This document shows positions 1 to 8,579 of a stretch of DNA of 38,945 nt, in pieces. The notes under the pieces were generated by a model. The model saw nothing but the letters and a program-made list of their open reading frames with translations. It was not told the DNA's origin and searched no databases. The translations under genes and the position numbers were made by a program. The stretch comes from an uncultured Opitutia bacterium (GTDB lineage Bacteria > Verrucomicrobiota > Verrucomicrobiia > Opitutales > Opitutaceae): contig CAIUOU010000071.1 in the NCBI GenBank assembly GCA_903900845.1, forward strand, positions 1 to 38,945, in the 5' to 3' direction. Numbering within the stretch: the stretch's first letter is position 1; every line of letters starts with the position of its first letter.

Positions 1-162
1 GAGGAATTCAGCCTCAACGGCTGCCCGATCCACTTCGATCTGGTCGGCAAGGAACGCGATCACGAGCGCGTCTCGCGCATCGAGGCCAGCGCCGCCCAGG
101 CCGCCTCCGGCGCCCGCCCGAAGTGGCGGAAGGCTGAGAAGGCCGGCGGTTTGGACGAATGA
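1..162 (+). CDS. 3' end of an unrecognised protein
   Basis: An open frame enters from the left edge and stops with TGA at 160-162, giving the last 53 residues of a protein. The fragment begins with a short hydrophobic stretch (GCPIHFDLVG) and ends in a charged, Lys/Arg/Ala-rich tail (PKWRKAEKAG). Its codon use is GC-rich like that of its neighbours. I do not recognise the family from this tail. The next gene lies on the opposite strand, so this gene and the S9 peptidase converge on the 225-bp interval that follows. That interval holds no gene but carries a perfect palindrome at 316-342. Confidence 0.6.
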   Translation, partial: EEFSLNGCPIHFDLVGKERDHERVSRIEASAAQAASGARPKWRKAEKAGGLDE

Positions 163-315
163 CCCGCCGCGGCTGTCAGCTTGGCCGTCTCTGCGGCGCT
201 CTATAGCCGCTGGAAAGCATTTTGAGGGCGGCGAGCGCCTCCGCGCTTTAACTGTCCCGTCGCTGTACGGACCAACTCGCGCAGCGCGTTCGGATTTTTG
301 AACGGAAAGGGTGCG

Positions 316-342
316 GATTCACCAGACACTGTCTGGTGAATC
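316..342. repeat. 27-bp perfect palindrome in a convergent intergenic region
   Basis: Two 13-bp arms, GATTCACCAGACA and TGTCTGGTGAATC, are exact reverse complements separated by a single C at 329. The element lies between the end of the partial gene (162) and the end of the S9 peptidase gene (388, minus strand). There is no T-run on either side, so an ordinary intrinsic terminator is doubtful. The near-zero spacer suits a dimeric DNA-binding protein, a dispersed palindromic repeat or a very tight hairpin. The rest of 163-387 shows nothing I can interpret. Confidence 0.7.
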
Positions 343-387
343 GGGCGGATGGGAATCCTGGCGCTTCGCGGTTGCGCTACCCCGTAC

Positions 388-2613
388 TCAGCGCCGCAGT
401 TCGCGCTGCAGAAAGTCCATGATGCGCGTTTGCTGGCGCATGCGGATCAGCGGGTCGCTCACCATGTGCGTGCCGAGCATCGGAAGCAGTTCGTAGGTTT
501 TGCCGGCGCGGAAGAGCGCGTCCGCGAGCTGCAGGGTGTGTTGGAAATACACGTTGTCGTCGGTGAGCCCGTGCACGAGCAGCAACGGGCGGCGAGCCTC
601 GGCGGCGTAGGTGGTGACGTTGCTCACGCGGTATGCCTCCGGCGCCTCCGCGGGCAGGCCGAGGTAGCGTTCGGTGTAATGGGTGTCGTAGTTTTCCCAG
701 GTGATCACCGGCGCGCCGACTACGCCGCAGCGGAAGACATCGGGCCGGCGGATGGCGGCCATCGCGGCAAAGTAACCGCCGAACGACCAGCCGCTCACGC
801 CCACGCGGGTGAGGTCCATTTGCGGCACCTGCTTGGCCAAGGCCTGCAGCGCGGAGATCTGGTCGGCGAGGGCGATGTCGATCAGGTTGCCCTTCACCGC
901 ACGTTCCCAGGCGCGTCCCCGCCACGGGGTGCCGCGGCCGTCGAAGCGAACCACGATGAAACCCTGGTCCGCCATCCACTGGTCGGGAAGATAAGCCCGC
1001 AGGTTGGCGGTCACCGTCTTGCTCGTCGGGCCCGCGTACACCCAGTGGATCACCGGGTATTTGGCAGTGGAGTCGAAACTCCGGGGCCGCGTGACGGCCG
1101 CGTCGAAGGAGGGGTCGCCCGCGGTGCGCATCAATTCCGTCCCGGGGGCGCGCGGAATAGGCTCGGCCAGCGAAGGCAGGGTGGCGACCACGCGGTCGTC
1201 GTCCGCCGAAACCACGTCGAGCCGCCACATGCCGTCGAAAAGATCCGTGGTGCGCAGCAGCAGCCGGGCCTCGTGCGCGTAGGCCGCGCCGTGCATCCCG
1301 CGGCCGCGGGTGATCGCGCGCCCGCGCGCTCCGCCGCCGAGTGGAAACGTCCAGACGTGCGTTTCCCGCGCGTCCTCGCCTCCGGCGACCCACACGGTGC
1401 CGGACTCCTCGTCGACTCCCAGCAGGCGGCGGTAGCCGAACGTCACCGGAGTGATCTCGTGGACGAGCGCGCCGGAGGCGTCGCGCAGCTCGACCTGCCA
1501 AGCGCCGTTGCGCTCCGTCGTCCAAAGGAAACGGGAGCCGTCGGTGAGCCAGAGCGGAGGCCGGAACGCCGAGGTGGAGCCGGATCCGTTGTCGTCGAGA
1601 TTCAGCCACGCGGCGTCGGTTTCACGGAGGAGTTCCTGGGTGCGGCCGGTCGCGGTGTTCACCGCGAGCAGGCGCTGCTCGGTTTGCGTGCGGTTCTGCA
1701 CGAGGATCGTGAGCGGCGCGCGCGGTGACCAAGTGACGTGGGCGAGGTACGGGAACGCGGTGGCGTCCCAGGAAACCGGCTTGGGCGCGCCGCCCTCCCG
1801 TGAAACCAGGAAAAGTCGCACGACCGCGTTGGCGGTGCCGGTGCGCGGGTAGAAGTACTTCGCGGGTGGCGTCTCGGGGTGAAGCGGGTCGGCGATGTGG
1901 CGCACCTCGACGCCGGACTCGTCGGTCTGCTGCACGAGGAGCGTGGCGGAATCGGGCGACCACCAGAAGCCGCGGCTCCGGCTCATCTCCTCCTGGGCGA
2001 CGAATTCGGCGGTGCCGTGGGAAAGTGTCGCACTGGCGCCCGACGTCACGGCGCGCATGGTGCCGGCGGCGGCGTCGATCACGTGCAGCTCGCGGTCGGC
2101 GCCGGCGGCGGCCACGAGGCGCCCGTCGGGCGAAAAACGTGGGTCGATCCAGCCGGTGCCGGGCAGCTGGGTGACCTTGAGGGTCGCGCGCTCCACGAGA
2201 TAGAGCCGCCCGGAGAGCGTGACGAGCAGCCGCGCGCCATCGCGCGACATCTGGTAGGCGGTGAAACCTTTCAGGCTCTGGCGCTGGCGTTCGCGGCGGG
2301 CCTTTTCCTCCGCGCTGAGGTTCTCCTCGGCGCCGCCGAGCAGCTGGGCGGGAGTGAGCAGCTCACGCTCCCGGTTGGCAGCCAGATCGAACTCGAAGAG
2401 GCGCAGCGTCGGGTCGCGCGGCAGCGACCGAAGAAAGACGACGTGCTTGCCGTCGGGTGTGACCTGCGGCGACACGGGCCGGCCGAGGGTGTAGTTTCGC
2501 GTCTCGGCGAGATCGCGGAAGTGGCGGAGCGCCTCCTCCTCGGGGGTGGCGGCGGCGAAGAGGGCGGGTAGGGCGGCGGCCAGCAGCAGCAGGTGCGGGG
2601 AGAAGCGACGCAT
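388..2613 (-). CDS. S9-family (DPP IV-type) secreted serine peptidase
   Basis: A 741-residue protein, the usual size for prolyl-oligopeptidase/dipeptidyl-peptidase IV enzymes, which cut short peptides, often after proline. ATG 2613 is preferred over an in-frame GTG at 2631 because it begins a clean signal peptide (MRRFSPHLLLLAAALPALFAAA), implying export. Residues ~30-490 form the DPP IV beta-propeller, with repeated SPDG- and TPDG-type blade motifs. The C-terminal alpha/beta hydrolase domain has the nucleophile motif GWSFGG (Ser610), an acid in HGLTDDNVYF, and a likely catalytic His in LGTHM near the end. It is the third gene of a fabV-dtd-peptidase run, 48 bp after dtd. Substrate specificity cannot be read from the sequence. 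Confidence 0.93.
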   Translation of the reverse strand: MRRFSPHLLLLAAALPALFAAATPEEEALRHFRDLAETRNYTLGRPVSPQVTPDGKHVVFLRSLPRDPTLRLFEFDLAANRERELLTPAQLLGGAEENLSAEEKARRERQRQSLKGFTAYQMSRDGARLLVTLSGRLYLVERATLKVTQLPGTGWIDPRFSPDGRLVAAAGADRELHVIDAAAGTMRAVTSGASATLSHGTAEFVAQEEMSRSRGFWWSPDSATLLVQQTDESGVEVRHIADPLHPETPPAKYFYPRTGTANAVVRLFLVSREGGAPKPVSWDATAFPYLAHVTWSPRAPLTILVQNRTQTEQRLLAVNTATGRTQELLRETDAAWLNLDDNGSGSTSAFRPPLWLTDGSRFLWTTERNGAWQVELRDASGALVHEITPVTFGYRRLLGVDEESGTVWVAGGEDARETHVWTFPLGGGARGRAITRGRGMHGAAYAHEARLLLRTTDLFDGMWRLDVVSADDDRVVATLPSLAEPIPRAPGTELMRTAGDPSFDAAVTRPRSFDSTAKYPVIHWVYAGPTSKTVTANLRAYLPDQWMADQGFIVVRFDGRGTPWRGRAWERAVKGNLIDIALADQISALQALAKQVPQMDLTRVGVSGWSFGGYFAAMAAIRRPDVFRCGVVGAPVITWENYDTHYTERYLGLPAEAPEAYRVSNVTTYAAEARRPLLLVHGLTDDNVYFQHTLQLADALFRAGKTYELLPMLGTHMVSDPLIRMRQQTRIMDFLQRELRR

Positions 2614-2661
2614 GCCGCGAGCAAACGGCACGATCGGCGCGAGTCCAGCGCGCGGCCCGTC

Positions 2662-3114
2662 TTACTCGCGGTCCTTTGAATCGACCAGGATCGTCACCGG
2701 CCCGTCGTTGACGAGCGCGACGTCCATGCGCGCGCCGAATCGCCCTGTCTGCACGGGGCGGCCGAGGGCGGCGGCGGCGAGCCGGTTGAACTCCTCGTAT
2801 AACGGGATGGCATGGTCGGGCGGGGCAGCGTCGTTGAACGACGGGCGCGTGCCCTTGCGGGTGCTGGCGAACAGCGTGAACTGGCTGACCACCAGAATCC
2901 CGCCGCCGGTTTCCGTCACGGCGCGGTTCATGCGCCCGGTTTTGTCCTCGAAGATTCTCAGCGCCGCCACTTTGGCGGCGAGCCAAGCCACGTCCTCGGA
3001 CGTGTCCTCGCGTCCGACGCCGAGCAGGACCAGCAGTCCGGGACCGATCTCGCCGGTGACGGCGCCCTCCACCGTGACACGGGCGGAGGCGACGCGTTGC
3101 ACGACCGCACGCAT
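2662..3114 (-). CDS. dtd: D-aminoacyl-tRNA deacylase
   Basis: A 150-residue cytoplasmic enzyme that hydrolyses D-amino acids, and glycine mischarged on tRNA-Ala, from tRNA, so guarding protein synthesis. The family signature is complete: start MRAVVQRV, the nucleophile-region motif SQFTL, and the C-terminal NDGPVT loop corresponding to the cross-subunit Gly-cisPro/NxGPxT region. Length matches the family (about 145-150). It starts 26 bp after the fabV stop and ends 48 bp before the peptidase start, so the three are probably co-transcribed. Confidence 0.97.
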   Translation of the reverse strand: MRAVVQRVASARVTVEGAVTGEIGPGLLVLLGVGREDTSEDVAWLAAKVAALRIFEDKTGRMNRAVTETGGGILVVSQFTLFASTRKGTRPSFNDAAPPDHAIPLYEEFNRLAAAALGRPVQTGRFGARMDVALVNDGPVTILVDSKDRE

Positions 3115-3140
3115 GGGCGGGAGGTTTGCGCCCGGGCCGC

Positions 3141-4328
3141 TCAGAGCATCGGCACGTGGGGCTCGGTCTCGGTGTCGTAGTTGATCCCGGGCAGACCGAA
3201 GCCGAAGAGCTTCAGGAAGTCGGCGCGGTAACCGGCGATGTCGGTAAGCTCGGCGAGGTTCTCCGTGGTGACGCGCGGCCAGACCTCACGCACCGCGGCC
3301 TGGATCTCGGGACGCATCTCCCAGTCGTCGATGCGCACGCGGCCGGCCTCGTCGAAGCCCGGCTTGCTGCCGTTGTACATGCGCGTGGCGAACAGCCGTT
3401 GCACCTGCTCGATGCAGCCCTCATGAGTGCCGGCGGCCTTCATGATCTTGTAGAGGATCGAGATGTAGAGCGGCACCACGGGGATCGCGGAGCTGGCCTG
3501 CGTGACGAGCGCCTTGTTCACGGAGATGAACGCGCGGCCGCCGCCGTTGAGCTTCAGGAGGGAGTCGATGTTGCGGCCCGCGCGCTCGAGGTCGTTCTTC
3601 GCGAGGCCGATCGTGCCGTTCTTGTAGATCGCCCAAGTGACCTCGGGCCCGATGTAGGAGTACGCGACCGACTGCGCGCCGGGAGCGAGCAGGCCGGCCT
3701 CGGAGAGGGCGTTCATCCACATTTCCCAGTCCTCGCCGCCCATCACCGCCGTGGTGTCGGCGATCTCGGCCTCGTTGGCCGGATCGATCGTCACGGTGGA
3801 GACCACGCCCTTGTCGGTGTCGACGGTCTTGTTGGTGTACGAGTTGCCGACCGGCTTCAGGACCGAGCGGTGGGCCACGCCCGTGCGCGGGTGCGTGCGG
3901 CGCGGGGAGGCGAGGGAATAGACGACCAGGTCGACCGGACCGACCTCCGCTCGGAGCATCTCCAGCGTGCGACGCTTGATATCGTCGGAGAAGGCGTCGC
4001 CGTTGATGTTGCCGGCGAAGAGTCCGCGGGCGCGGGCCGCGCGGGTCATGGCGATGGTGTTGTACCAGCCCGGGGTGGCGGGGCGACCCTCCTCCGACGG
4101 ACGCTCGAAAAACACGCCGACCGTGGAGGCGCCGCAGCCGAAGGCCGCGGTGATGCGGGAGGCGAGGCCGTAGCCGGTCGAGGCGCCGATCACGAGGACG
4201 CGCTTCGGGCCGCCGGCGATCGGGCCGCGGCCCTGCACGTGATTGATCCATTCCTGAACGTGGGCGGCGCAGCCCTCGGGGTGGGCGGTCACGCAGACGA
4301 AGCCGCGGACCTTCGGTCGGATGATCAT
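3141..4328 (-). CDS. fabV: Trans-2-enoyl-CoA/ACP reductase FabV (NADH)
   Basis: A 395-residue enzyme that reduces the trans-2 double bond of enoyl thioesters with NADH in the last step of each fatty-acid elongation round. The start ATG 4328 ([12 protein letters not shown]) matches the family start; a 13-residue upstream extension was discarded. The nucleotide-binding loop reads [11 protein letters not shown]. The short-chain-reductase pair has the FabV spacing, Tyr235 and Lys244 (Y-x8-K), the numbers reported for FabV enzymes. FabV replaces FabI in some lineages and is known for low triclosan sensitivity. No other fatty-acid synthesis gene is in the window. Confidence 0.95.
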   Translation of the reverse strand: MIIRPKVRGFVCVTAHPEGCAAHVQEWINHVQGRGPIAGGPKRVLVIGASTGYGLASRITAAFGCGASTVGVFFERPSEEGRPATPGWYNTIAMTRAARARGLFAGNINGDAFSDDIKRRTLEMLRAEVGPVDLVVYSLASPRRTHPRTGVAHRSVLKPVGNSYTNKTVDTDKGVVSTVTIDPANEAEIADTTAVMGGEDWEMWMNALSEAGLLAPGAQSVAYSYIGPEVTWAIYKNGTIGLAKNDLERAGRNIDSLLKLNGGGRAFISVNKALVTQASSAIPVVPLYISILYKIMKAAGTHEGCIEQVQRLFATRMYNGSKPGFDEAGRVRIDDWEMRPEIQAAVREVWPRVTTENLAELTDIAGYRADFLKLFGFGLPGINYDTETEPHVPML

Positions 4329-4401
4329 GGGGCGCGGATGATTTCGCGCGGCCGGCGGGAGTGGCAAGTGGCTTTTCCGAGGCGGCCGCGTGCCGCCGCG
4401 T

Positions 4402-5367
4402 TCACTTGGGCAGAAACTCGGTCGTCATCACGCGGTCGGCGGCCAGCTTGCCCTTCGCCACAAGGCCGAGCTCCTCGAGCATCGCGATCTGGCGCGCGAA
4501 CCGCGCGGGCTCTAGGCGTCCGATGCGGTCCGGGCCGCCGTCGGCGTCACGGCCCGTGACCAGGCGGTCCTGGATGATCATCCGGCGGGAGAATTCCATG
4601 AACTCGTCGGTGTTGGACGAATTGGCGCTCTTCATCAGCGCGTGGGCGGGCGCCGGGTCACCCTCGAGGTAGTCCCGCCAGCCGCGCAGGTAGGCGCGGG
4701 TGAAGGCGCGGAGATCCTCCGGTTTCTCCCGCGCGAACTTCCGGCTGGTGATGAGGACGGCGTAGCCGCGGTAGCCGGCATCCCAGGTGGCCAGGAACCG
4801 CGGCATCTTTCCGCCCGCCTTCGTGATGTGGAAGGGTTCGGCGATGTAGTACCCCTGCTGGAGCGCCTCCTTGTTGCCGAGGAAGGCGGCACTCGAGAAG
4901 TTCTGCGCCACGACGTTCACCTGCAGGCGGTATTTGCGTTTGAGAAACTCCAGGAACGGCCAGCTCGGACGCGCGACGATCGTGCGGCCCTGCAGGTCCT
5001 CGAAGGTGCGCACCGGGCTCTCGGCGTGGACAAGGATGCCTGCGGGATCGTCCTGGAAGACCGCCGCGAATTGCACGAACGGCATGCCTTCCGCCTGCTG
5101 CATCAAGGTGCCGACGTCGTCGGCCTGGCCGATGTCGGCCTTCCCGGTCGCGACGCTCGGCATCACGTGGGCTCCCGGGCCGCCCGGGATCAGGGTGACG
5201 TCCAGCCCCTCCTCGCGGAAAAAACCGCGGGCCTGCGCCTGGTAGAAGCCGCCGTGCTCGGGCTCGGCCATCCAGTCGAGCTGCACCGTCAGTTTCCGCG
5301 CCGCTTCGGCCGCGGCGGCGGTTGACAAGGCGGTGAGGGCGACGGCGATGAGCGCGGCGGTCTTCAT
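4402..5367 (-). CDS. ABC transporter substrate-binding protein (NMT1/THI5-like)
   Basis: A 321-residue exported binding protein. ATG 5367 gives a typical signal peptide (MKTAALIAVALTALSTAAAAEA); a longer frame upstream has no such start. The mature protein opens with QLDWMAEPEHGGFYQAQARG, the NMT1/THI5-like signature seen in thiamine-precursor, riboflavin and nitrate/sulfonate/taurine importers. It is the third gene of a minus-strand ATPase-permease-binding-protein set, 49 bp after the permease. The ligand is not determined; a pyrimidine (HMP/FAMP) or another small heterocycle is plausible. I saw no TPP riboswitch core upstream. Confidence 0.9.
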   Translation of the reverse strand: MKTAALIAVALTALSTAAAAEAARKLTVQLDWMAEPEHGGFYQAQARGFFREEGLDVTLIPGGPGAHVMPSVATGKADIGQADDVGTLMQQAEGMPFVQFAAVFQDDPAGILVHAESPVRTFEDLQGRTIVARPSWPFLEFLKRKYRLQVNVVAQNFSSAAFLGNKEALQQGYYIAEPFHITKAGGKMPRFLATWDAGYRGYAVLITSRKFAREKPEDLRAFTRAYLRGWRDYLEGDPAPAHALMKSANSSNTDEFMEFSRRMIIQDRLVTGRDADGGPDRIGRLEPARFARQIAMLEELGLVAKGKLAADRVMTTEFLPK

Positions 5368-5416
5368 GGCCGGGACTGGAGCGCAGGAAGCCGCGCTTTG
5401 CAACGCGACCCCCGCG

Positions 5417-6208
5417 TCAACGGTCGGAGCGTTCGTAGGAGTCGTGCCAATGGCGCAGGCAGAGCCAGGCGACCAGGAGTACAAGAGCGTTGAGCGCGAA
5501 TCCGAGCAGGCACGTGGTGGCGGCGGTGGCGAACAGGGCCGCGTAGCGCGCCTGGCTGGCGAAGATCACCGCCTGAAATCCGAGCCCACCGCCGTCGCCG
5601 GCCGAGGAGCCGGCGTTCATGTCGGCCACCACGGCGCCGATCGGCGCAATGGTCGCCGCGATGCGCAGCCCGGTGAAGAAATAGGGCAAAGCGGCCGGTG
5701 CGCGCAGCAGAAGGAGTTTTTGCCACGGGCGCGCACCGTACAATTGAAACAGTTCCACCAGGTTCCGGTCGGTCGAGACCAGCCCCTGCGTCGTGTTCAC
5801 CACCAACGGGAAGAACGAGATCACGAACGTCAGCAGCGCCACGCTCTTCAGCCCTGCTCCCACCCAGATCACGCAGATCGGCGCCAGCACGGGCAGCGGG
5901 GTCATCTGCAGGGCCATGAGGTACGGGTAGAACGCGCGCCTCACCCAAGGGGATAGTGCCAGCAGGACCGAGATCACGGTGCTCACCACCACGGCCAGCC
6001 CGAAACCGGCCAAGGCCCCTTCCGCCGTGTTGAGGGTGGCCCGGACCAGCGTCGCCTGGTGGTCCAGCATCGCCTGCCCAACGGCGCCCGGCGAGGGCAG
6101 GAGGAAGCGGGTGTCCTCCGACAAGGACTGGTGCACACCCTGCCAGACCGCGAGAAACGCCGCGCCGGCCGCAGCGGGCGGCAGGAGGCTGGTCAGCGGC
6201 TTTCTCAT
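5417..6208 (-). CDS. ABC transporter permease (NitT/TauT type)
   Basis: A 263-residue inner-membrane permease of the BPD_transp_1 type with about six hydrophobic segments (for example residues 67-87 and 105-125). A cytoplasmic coupling loop around residue 155, ELFQLYGARPWQKLLL followed by LP, corresponds to the EAA motif that docks on the ATPase. Its ATG overlaps the ATPase stop in an ATGA (6205-6208), implying translational coupling. It works with the ATPase and the NMT1-like binding protein on either side. Confidence 0.94.
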   Translation of the reverse strand: MRKPLTSLLPPAAAGAAFLAVWQGVHQSLSEDTRFLLPSPGAVGQAMLDHQATLVRATLNTAEGALAGFGLAVVVSTVISVLLALSPWVRRAFYPYLMALQMTPLPVLAPICVIWVGAGLKSVALLTFVISFFPLVVNTTQGLVSTDRNLVELFQLYGARPWQKLLLLRAPAALPYFFTGLRIAATIAPIGAVVADMNAGSSAGDGGGLGFQAVIFASQARYAALFATAATTCLLGFALNALVLLVAWLCLRHWHDSYERSDR

Positions 6209-6987
6209 GGCGCGAAGGGGCCGGCCGCATCCTCCACGGAGCGCAGCACGCGCGAGACTTGGGTGACGAGTTCGACGTATTCCCGCGACACGCGGGTTTC
6301 CGCGGTGCGCGGGTAGGCCAGCGGAATATTGATCTCCGCGTGCACGCGGCCCGGGTTGGCCGCCATGACGACAACGCGGTTGGAGAGGAACACCGCCTCG
6401 GCCACGGAATGCGTCACGAAGAAGGCGGTCCAGCCGGTCGCCTCGCGGATGCCCAGCAACTCCTCGTTGAGGTGCTCGCGCGTCATCTCGTCGAGCGCCC
6501 CGAAGGGCTCGTCGAGCAGCAGGATCCGCGGCGAGACGACGAGGGCGCGGGCGAGGGAGACGCGCATCTTCTGGCCTCCCGAAAGCTGCCGGGGGTACGC
6601 GTCGGCGCGGTCGGCGAGGCGCACCAGTTCCAGCACGCGTTGCCGAGCCGCCTCCCGTTCGCCCGCGGACGTGCCGCGCAGGCGCAGCGGAACCTCGACG
6701 TTCTGCGCGACTGTGAGCCAGGGGAGCAGCGTCGCCTCCTGGAAGACGAAGGCCAGCTCGCCCACCGCTTCGCCCGCGCTGCGTCCGTCGATCGTCAGCC
6801 GGCCGGATGTGACCGGATTCAAGCCGGCCACGAGGCGGAGCAGCGTCGACTTGCCGCAGCCGCTCGGACCGATGAGGGCCACGAGATCTCCGGGGCGGGC
6901 CGCGAGGTTCACGCCCGTGAGCACCGGCGGGCCGTCGCCGTAGGATTTGGCGACGTCCTGGAAGTCGACGAGATTCACGGCGGACAC
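6205..6987 (-). CDS. ABC transporter ATP-binding protein (NitT/TauT type)
   Basis: A cytoplasmic ATPase of about 260 residues that powers the importer encoded with it. It has Walker A GPSGCGKST, the signature LSGGQKMRVSLARAL, Walker B LLLDEPFGALDE and the switch histidine in THSVAEAV. The reading frame extends upstream to a TTG at 7062, but that adds an Arg/Pro-rich leader unlike the family. GTG 6987 (VSAVNLVDFQDV) gives the usual start and length; GTG 6978 is also possible. It is the first gene of the three-gene operon, divergent from the dicarboxylate transporter. Confidence 0.92.
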   Translation of the reverse strand: MSAVNLVDFQDVAKSYGDGPPVLTGVNLAARPGDLVALIGPSGCGKSTLLRLVAGLNPVTSGRLTIDGRSAGEAVGELAFVFQEATLLPWLTVAQNVEVPLRLRGTSAGEREAARQRVLELVRLADRADAYPRQLSGGQKMRVSLARALVVSPRILLLDEPFGALDEMTREHLNEELLGIREATGWTAFFVTHSVAEAVFLSNRVVVMAANPGRVHAEINIPLAYPRTAETRVSREYVELVTQVSRVLRSVEDAAGPFAP

Positions 6988-7270
6988 GCCGCGAGAAGGG
7001 CGCGGCGCGGCGCGCAGTGTCGAGTGGGAAAACGAACTGGGCGGCCGAAGCCGGCGTGGCAAACCGCCGCGCGGGCGGCCTGCCTGTCCGGTCCTGGCGG
7101 TGTCTCCCGACTAGACCTTTCGGAAAAGCCGCCCCTCCGATCAGATTAGCAGCGGTTGGGCTTCCGAGAAGCGCCCTAACTCCTGCGGGCCGCGCTGATT
7201 GAGGGCTCGCCCCCGGGGGCGGGCGGGACTCCTGTTGCCGTTGCTGGCGCTGCCGGCGCTAAGCCTCCCC
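6988..7270. promoter_or_regulatory. Divergent intergenic region with several small hairpins
   Basis: This 283-bp non-coding interval separates the leftward ABC operon from the rightward dicarboxylate transporter, so it must carry both promoters. Visible structures are a 5-bp hairpin GCTTC-CGA-GAAGC at 7160-7172 inside GGG...CCC arms, a GGCGG...CCGCC pairing between about 7087 and 7133, and a GC-rich palindrome near 7209-7222. I compared it by eye with TPP, glycine and ykkC-type riboswitch cores and found no convincing match. No clear -35/-10 pair stands out. Confidence 0.4.
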
Positions 7271-8554
7271 ATGACCCCGTCCGAATCCCCAACCGCGCCG
7301 CGCTCCCCGCGCGTTTCCCTCTACATCCAGGTGCTGATCGGCATCGTGCTCGGCGGCTTGCTGGGCTACCTGCAGCCGAAATTGGGCGTGTCGATGCGTC
7401 CATTCGGCGACGCCTTCGTGAATCTGGTTAAGATGCTGATCGGCCCGATCATCTTCACCACCGTCGTGGTGGGGTTGGCGGGAATGGGGGACCTCAAGAA
7501 GATCGGTCGGGTCGGCGCCAAGGCGCTTCTCTACTTCGAGATCATCACGACGCTCGCGCTGGTGATCGGCCTCGTGGTGTCCAATGTCTTCACCCCCGGC
7601 GCCGGGTTCCATGCTGATCCCTCCACGCTCGATGCCAAGGGACTCGCCCGCTACACCGGGGCGGCGAAGGAGATGGGTACGGTGGAATTCCTGATGAACA
7701 TCATCCCGAAGACGTTCGTCAGCGCCTTCGCGGAGGGGGAGATCCTCCAGGTGCTGCTGCTCGCGGTGCTCTTCGGCCTCGCGCTCGGCAGCATCGGGGA
7801 CCACGGGCGGCCTATTCTGAATCTCCTCAACGAGGTCGCGCGCGTCTTCTTCGGCATTGTCAATCTCGTCACCCGGCTGGCGCCGCTCGCAGCCGCCGGC
7901 GCCATGGCCTACACCATCGGGCAGTTCGGCGTGGGCTCCCTCGCGCGCCTCGGCGCGTTGCTGGCGTGCGTCTATCTCACCTGCGCGGTCTTCATCCTGC
8001 TCATCCTCGGCGCCGTCGCGCGCCTCTTCGGGTTCAGGATTCTTCGCATCATCCGCTACATCCGCGAGGAGCTCCTGCTCGTCATCGGCACGTCCTCCTC
8101 GGAGTCCGCCCTGCCCGGGCTGATGGAAAAGATGGAACGGGCCGGCTGCGCCAAACCCGTGGTCGGCATCGTCGTGCCCTCCGGTTACTCGTTCAACCTG
8201 GACGGCACCTGCATCTACCTGACCATGGCCGCGCTCTTCGTCGCGCAGGCGACCGACACCCCGATGACGCTCTGGGAACAGCTCGGGCTGCTCGCGGTCC
8301 TGCTCGTCACCTCCAAGGGTGCCGCGGGCATCACGGGCAGCGGTTTCATCACGCTCGCCGCGACGCTCGCCGCGACCGGCAAGATCCCGGTCGCGGGTAT
8401 GGCCCTCATCCTCGGCGTCGACCGGTTCATGTCCGAGGCCCGCGCGGTCACCAATTTCATCGGCAACGCCGTCGCGACGGTCGTTATCGCCAAGTGGGAG
8501 GGAGCCCTCGACGAGTCCAAGGCCGGACCGCTCCGGGCGGTTGCGAAAGATTGA
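7271..8554 (+). CDS. dctA: Dicarboxylate/amino acid:cation symporter (DctA-like)
   Basis: A 427-residue inner-membrane secondary transporter of the DAACS (SLC1-like) family, which imports C4-dicarboxylates or acidic amino acids with Na+ or H+. ATG 7271 is chosen over an upstream TTG. Family landmarks are the serine-rich hairpin [11 protein letters not shown] (residues ~277-287), [11 protein letters not shown], the [10 protein letters not shown] loop, and [17 protein letters not shown] near the C-terminus. The GYSFNLDGT and DRFMSEARA forms resemble DctA more than GltP, so succinate/fumarate/malate is the favoured cargo. The PEP carboxykinase gene follows after 25 bp, which supports a role in feeding gluconeogenesis. 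Confidence 0.92.
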   Translation: MTPSESPTAPRSPRVSLYIQVLIGIVLGGLLGYLQPKLGVSMRPFGDAFVNLVKMLIGPIIFTTVVVGLAGMGDLKKIGRVGAKALLYFEIITTLALVIGLVVSNVFTPGAGFHADPSTLDAKGLARYTGAAKEMGTVEFLMNIIPKTFVSAFAEGEILQVLLLAVLFGLALGSIGDHGRPILNLLNEVARVFFGIVNLVTRLAPLAAAGAMAYTIGQFGVGSLARLGALLACVYLTCAVFILLILGAVARLFGFRILRIIRYIREELLLVIGTSSSESALPGLMEKMERAGCAKPVVGIVVPSGYSFNLDGTCIYLTMAALFVAQATDTPMTLWEQLGLLAVLLVTSKGAAGITGSGFITLAATLAATGKIPVAGMALILGVDRFMSEARAVTNFIGNAVATVVIAKWEGALDESKAGPLRAVAKD

Positions 8555-8579
8555 TCCCTGGTCGACCCCTTTACGGCCT

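Noticed and set aside
349-1728. Long plus-strand frame opposite the S9 peptidase
   Set aside because: Arg/Gly/His/Ala-rich with no motifs and fully antisense to a well-supported gene; a GC-rich shadow frame.
3126-4559. Plus-strand frame opposite fabV
   Set aside because: Antisense shadow; no domain, and FabV has Tyr235/Lys244 in the correct spacing.
6988-7270. TPP, glycine or ykkC riboswitch upstream of the transporters
   Set aside because: Partial word matches only; the required core elements (for example CUGAGA of TPP) are missing.
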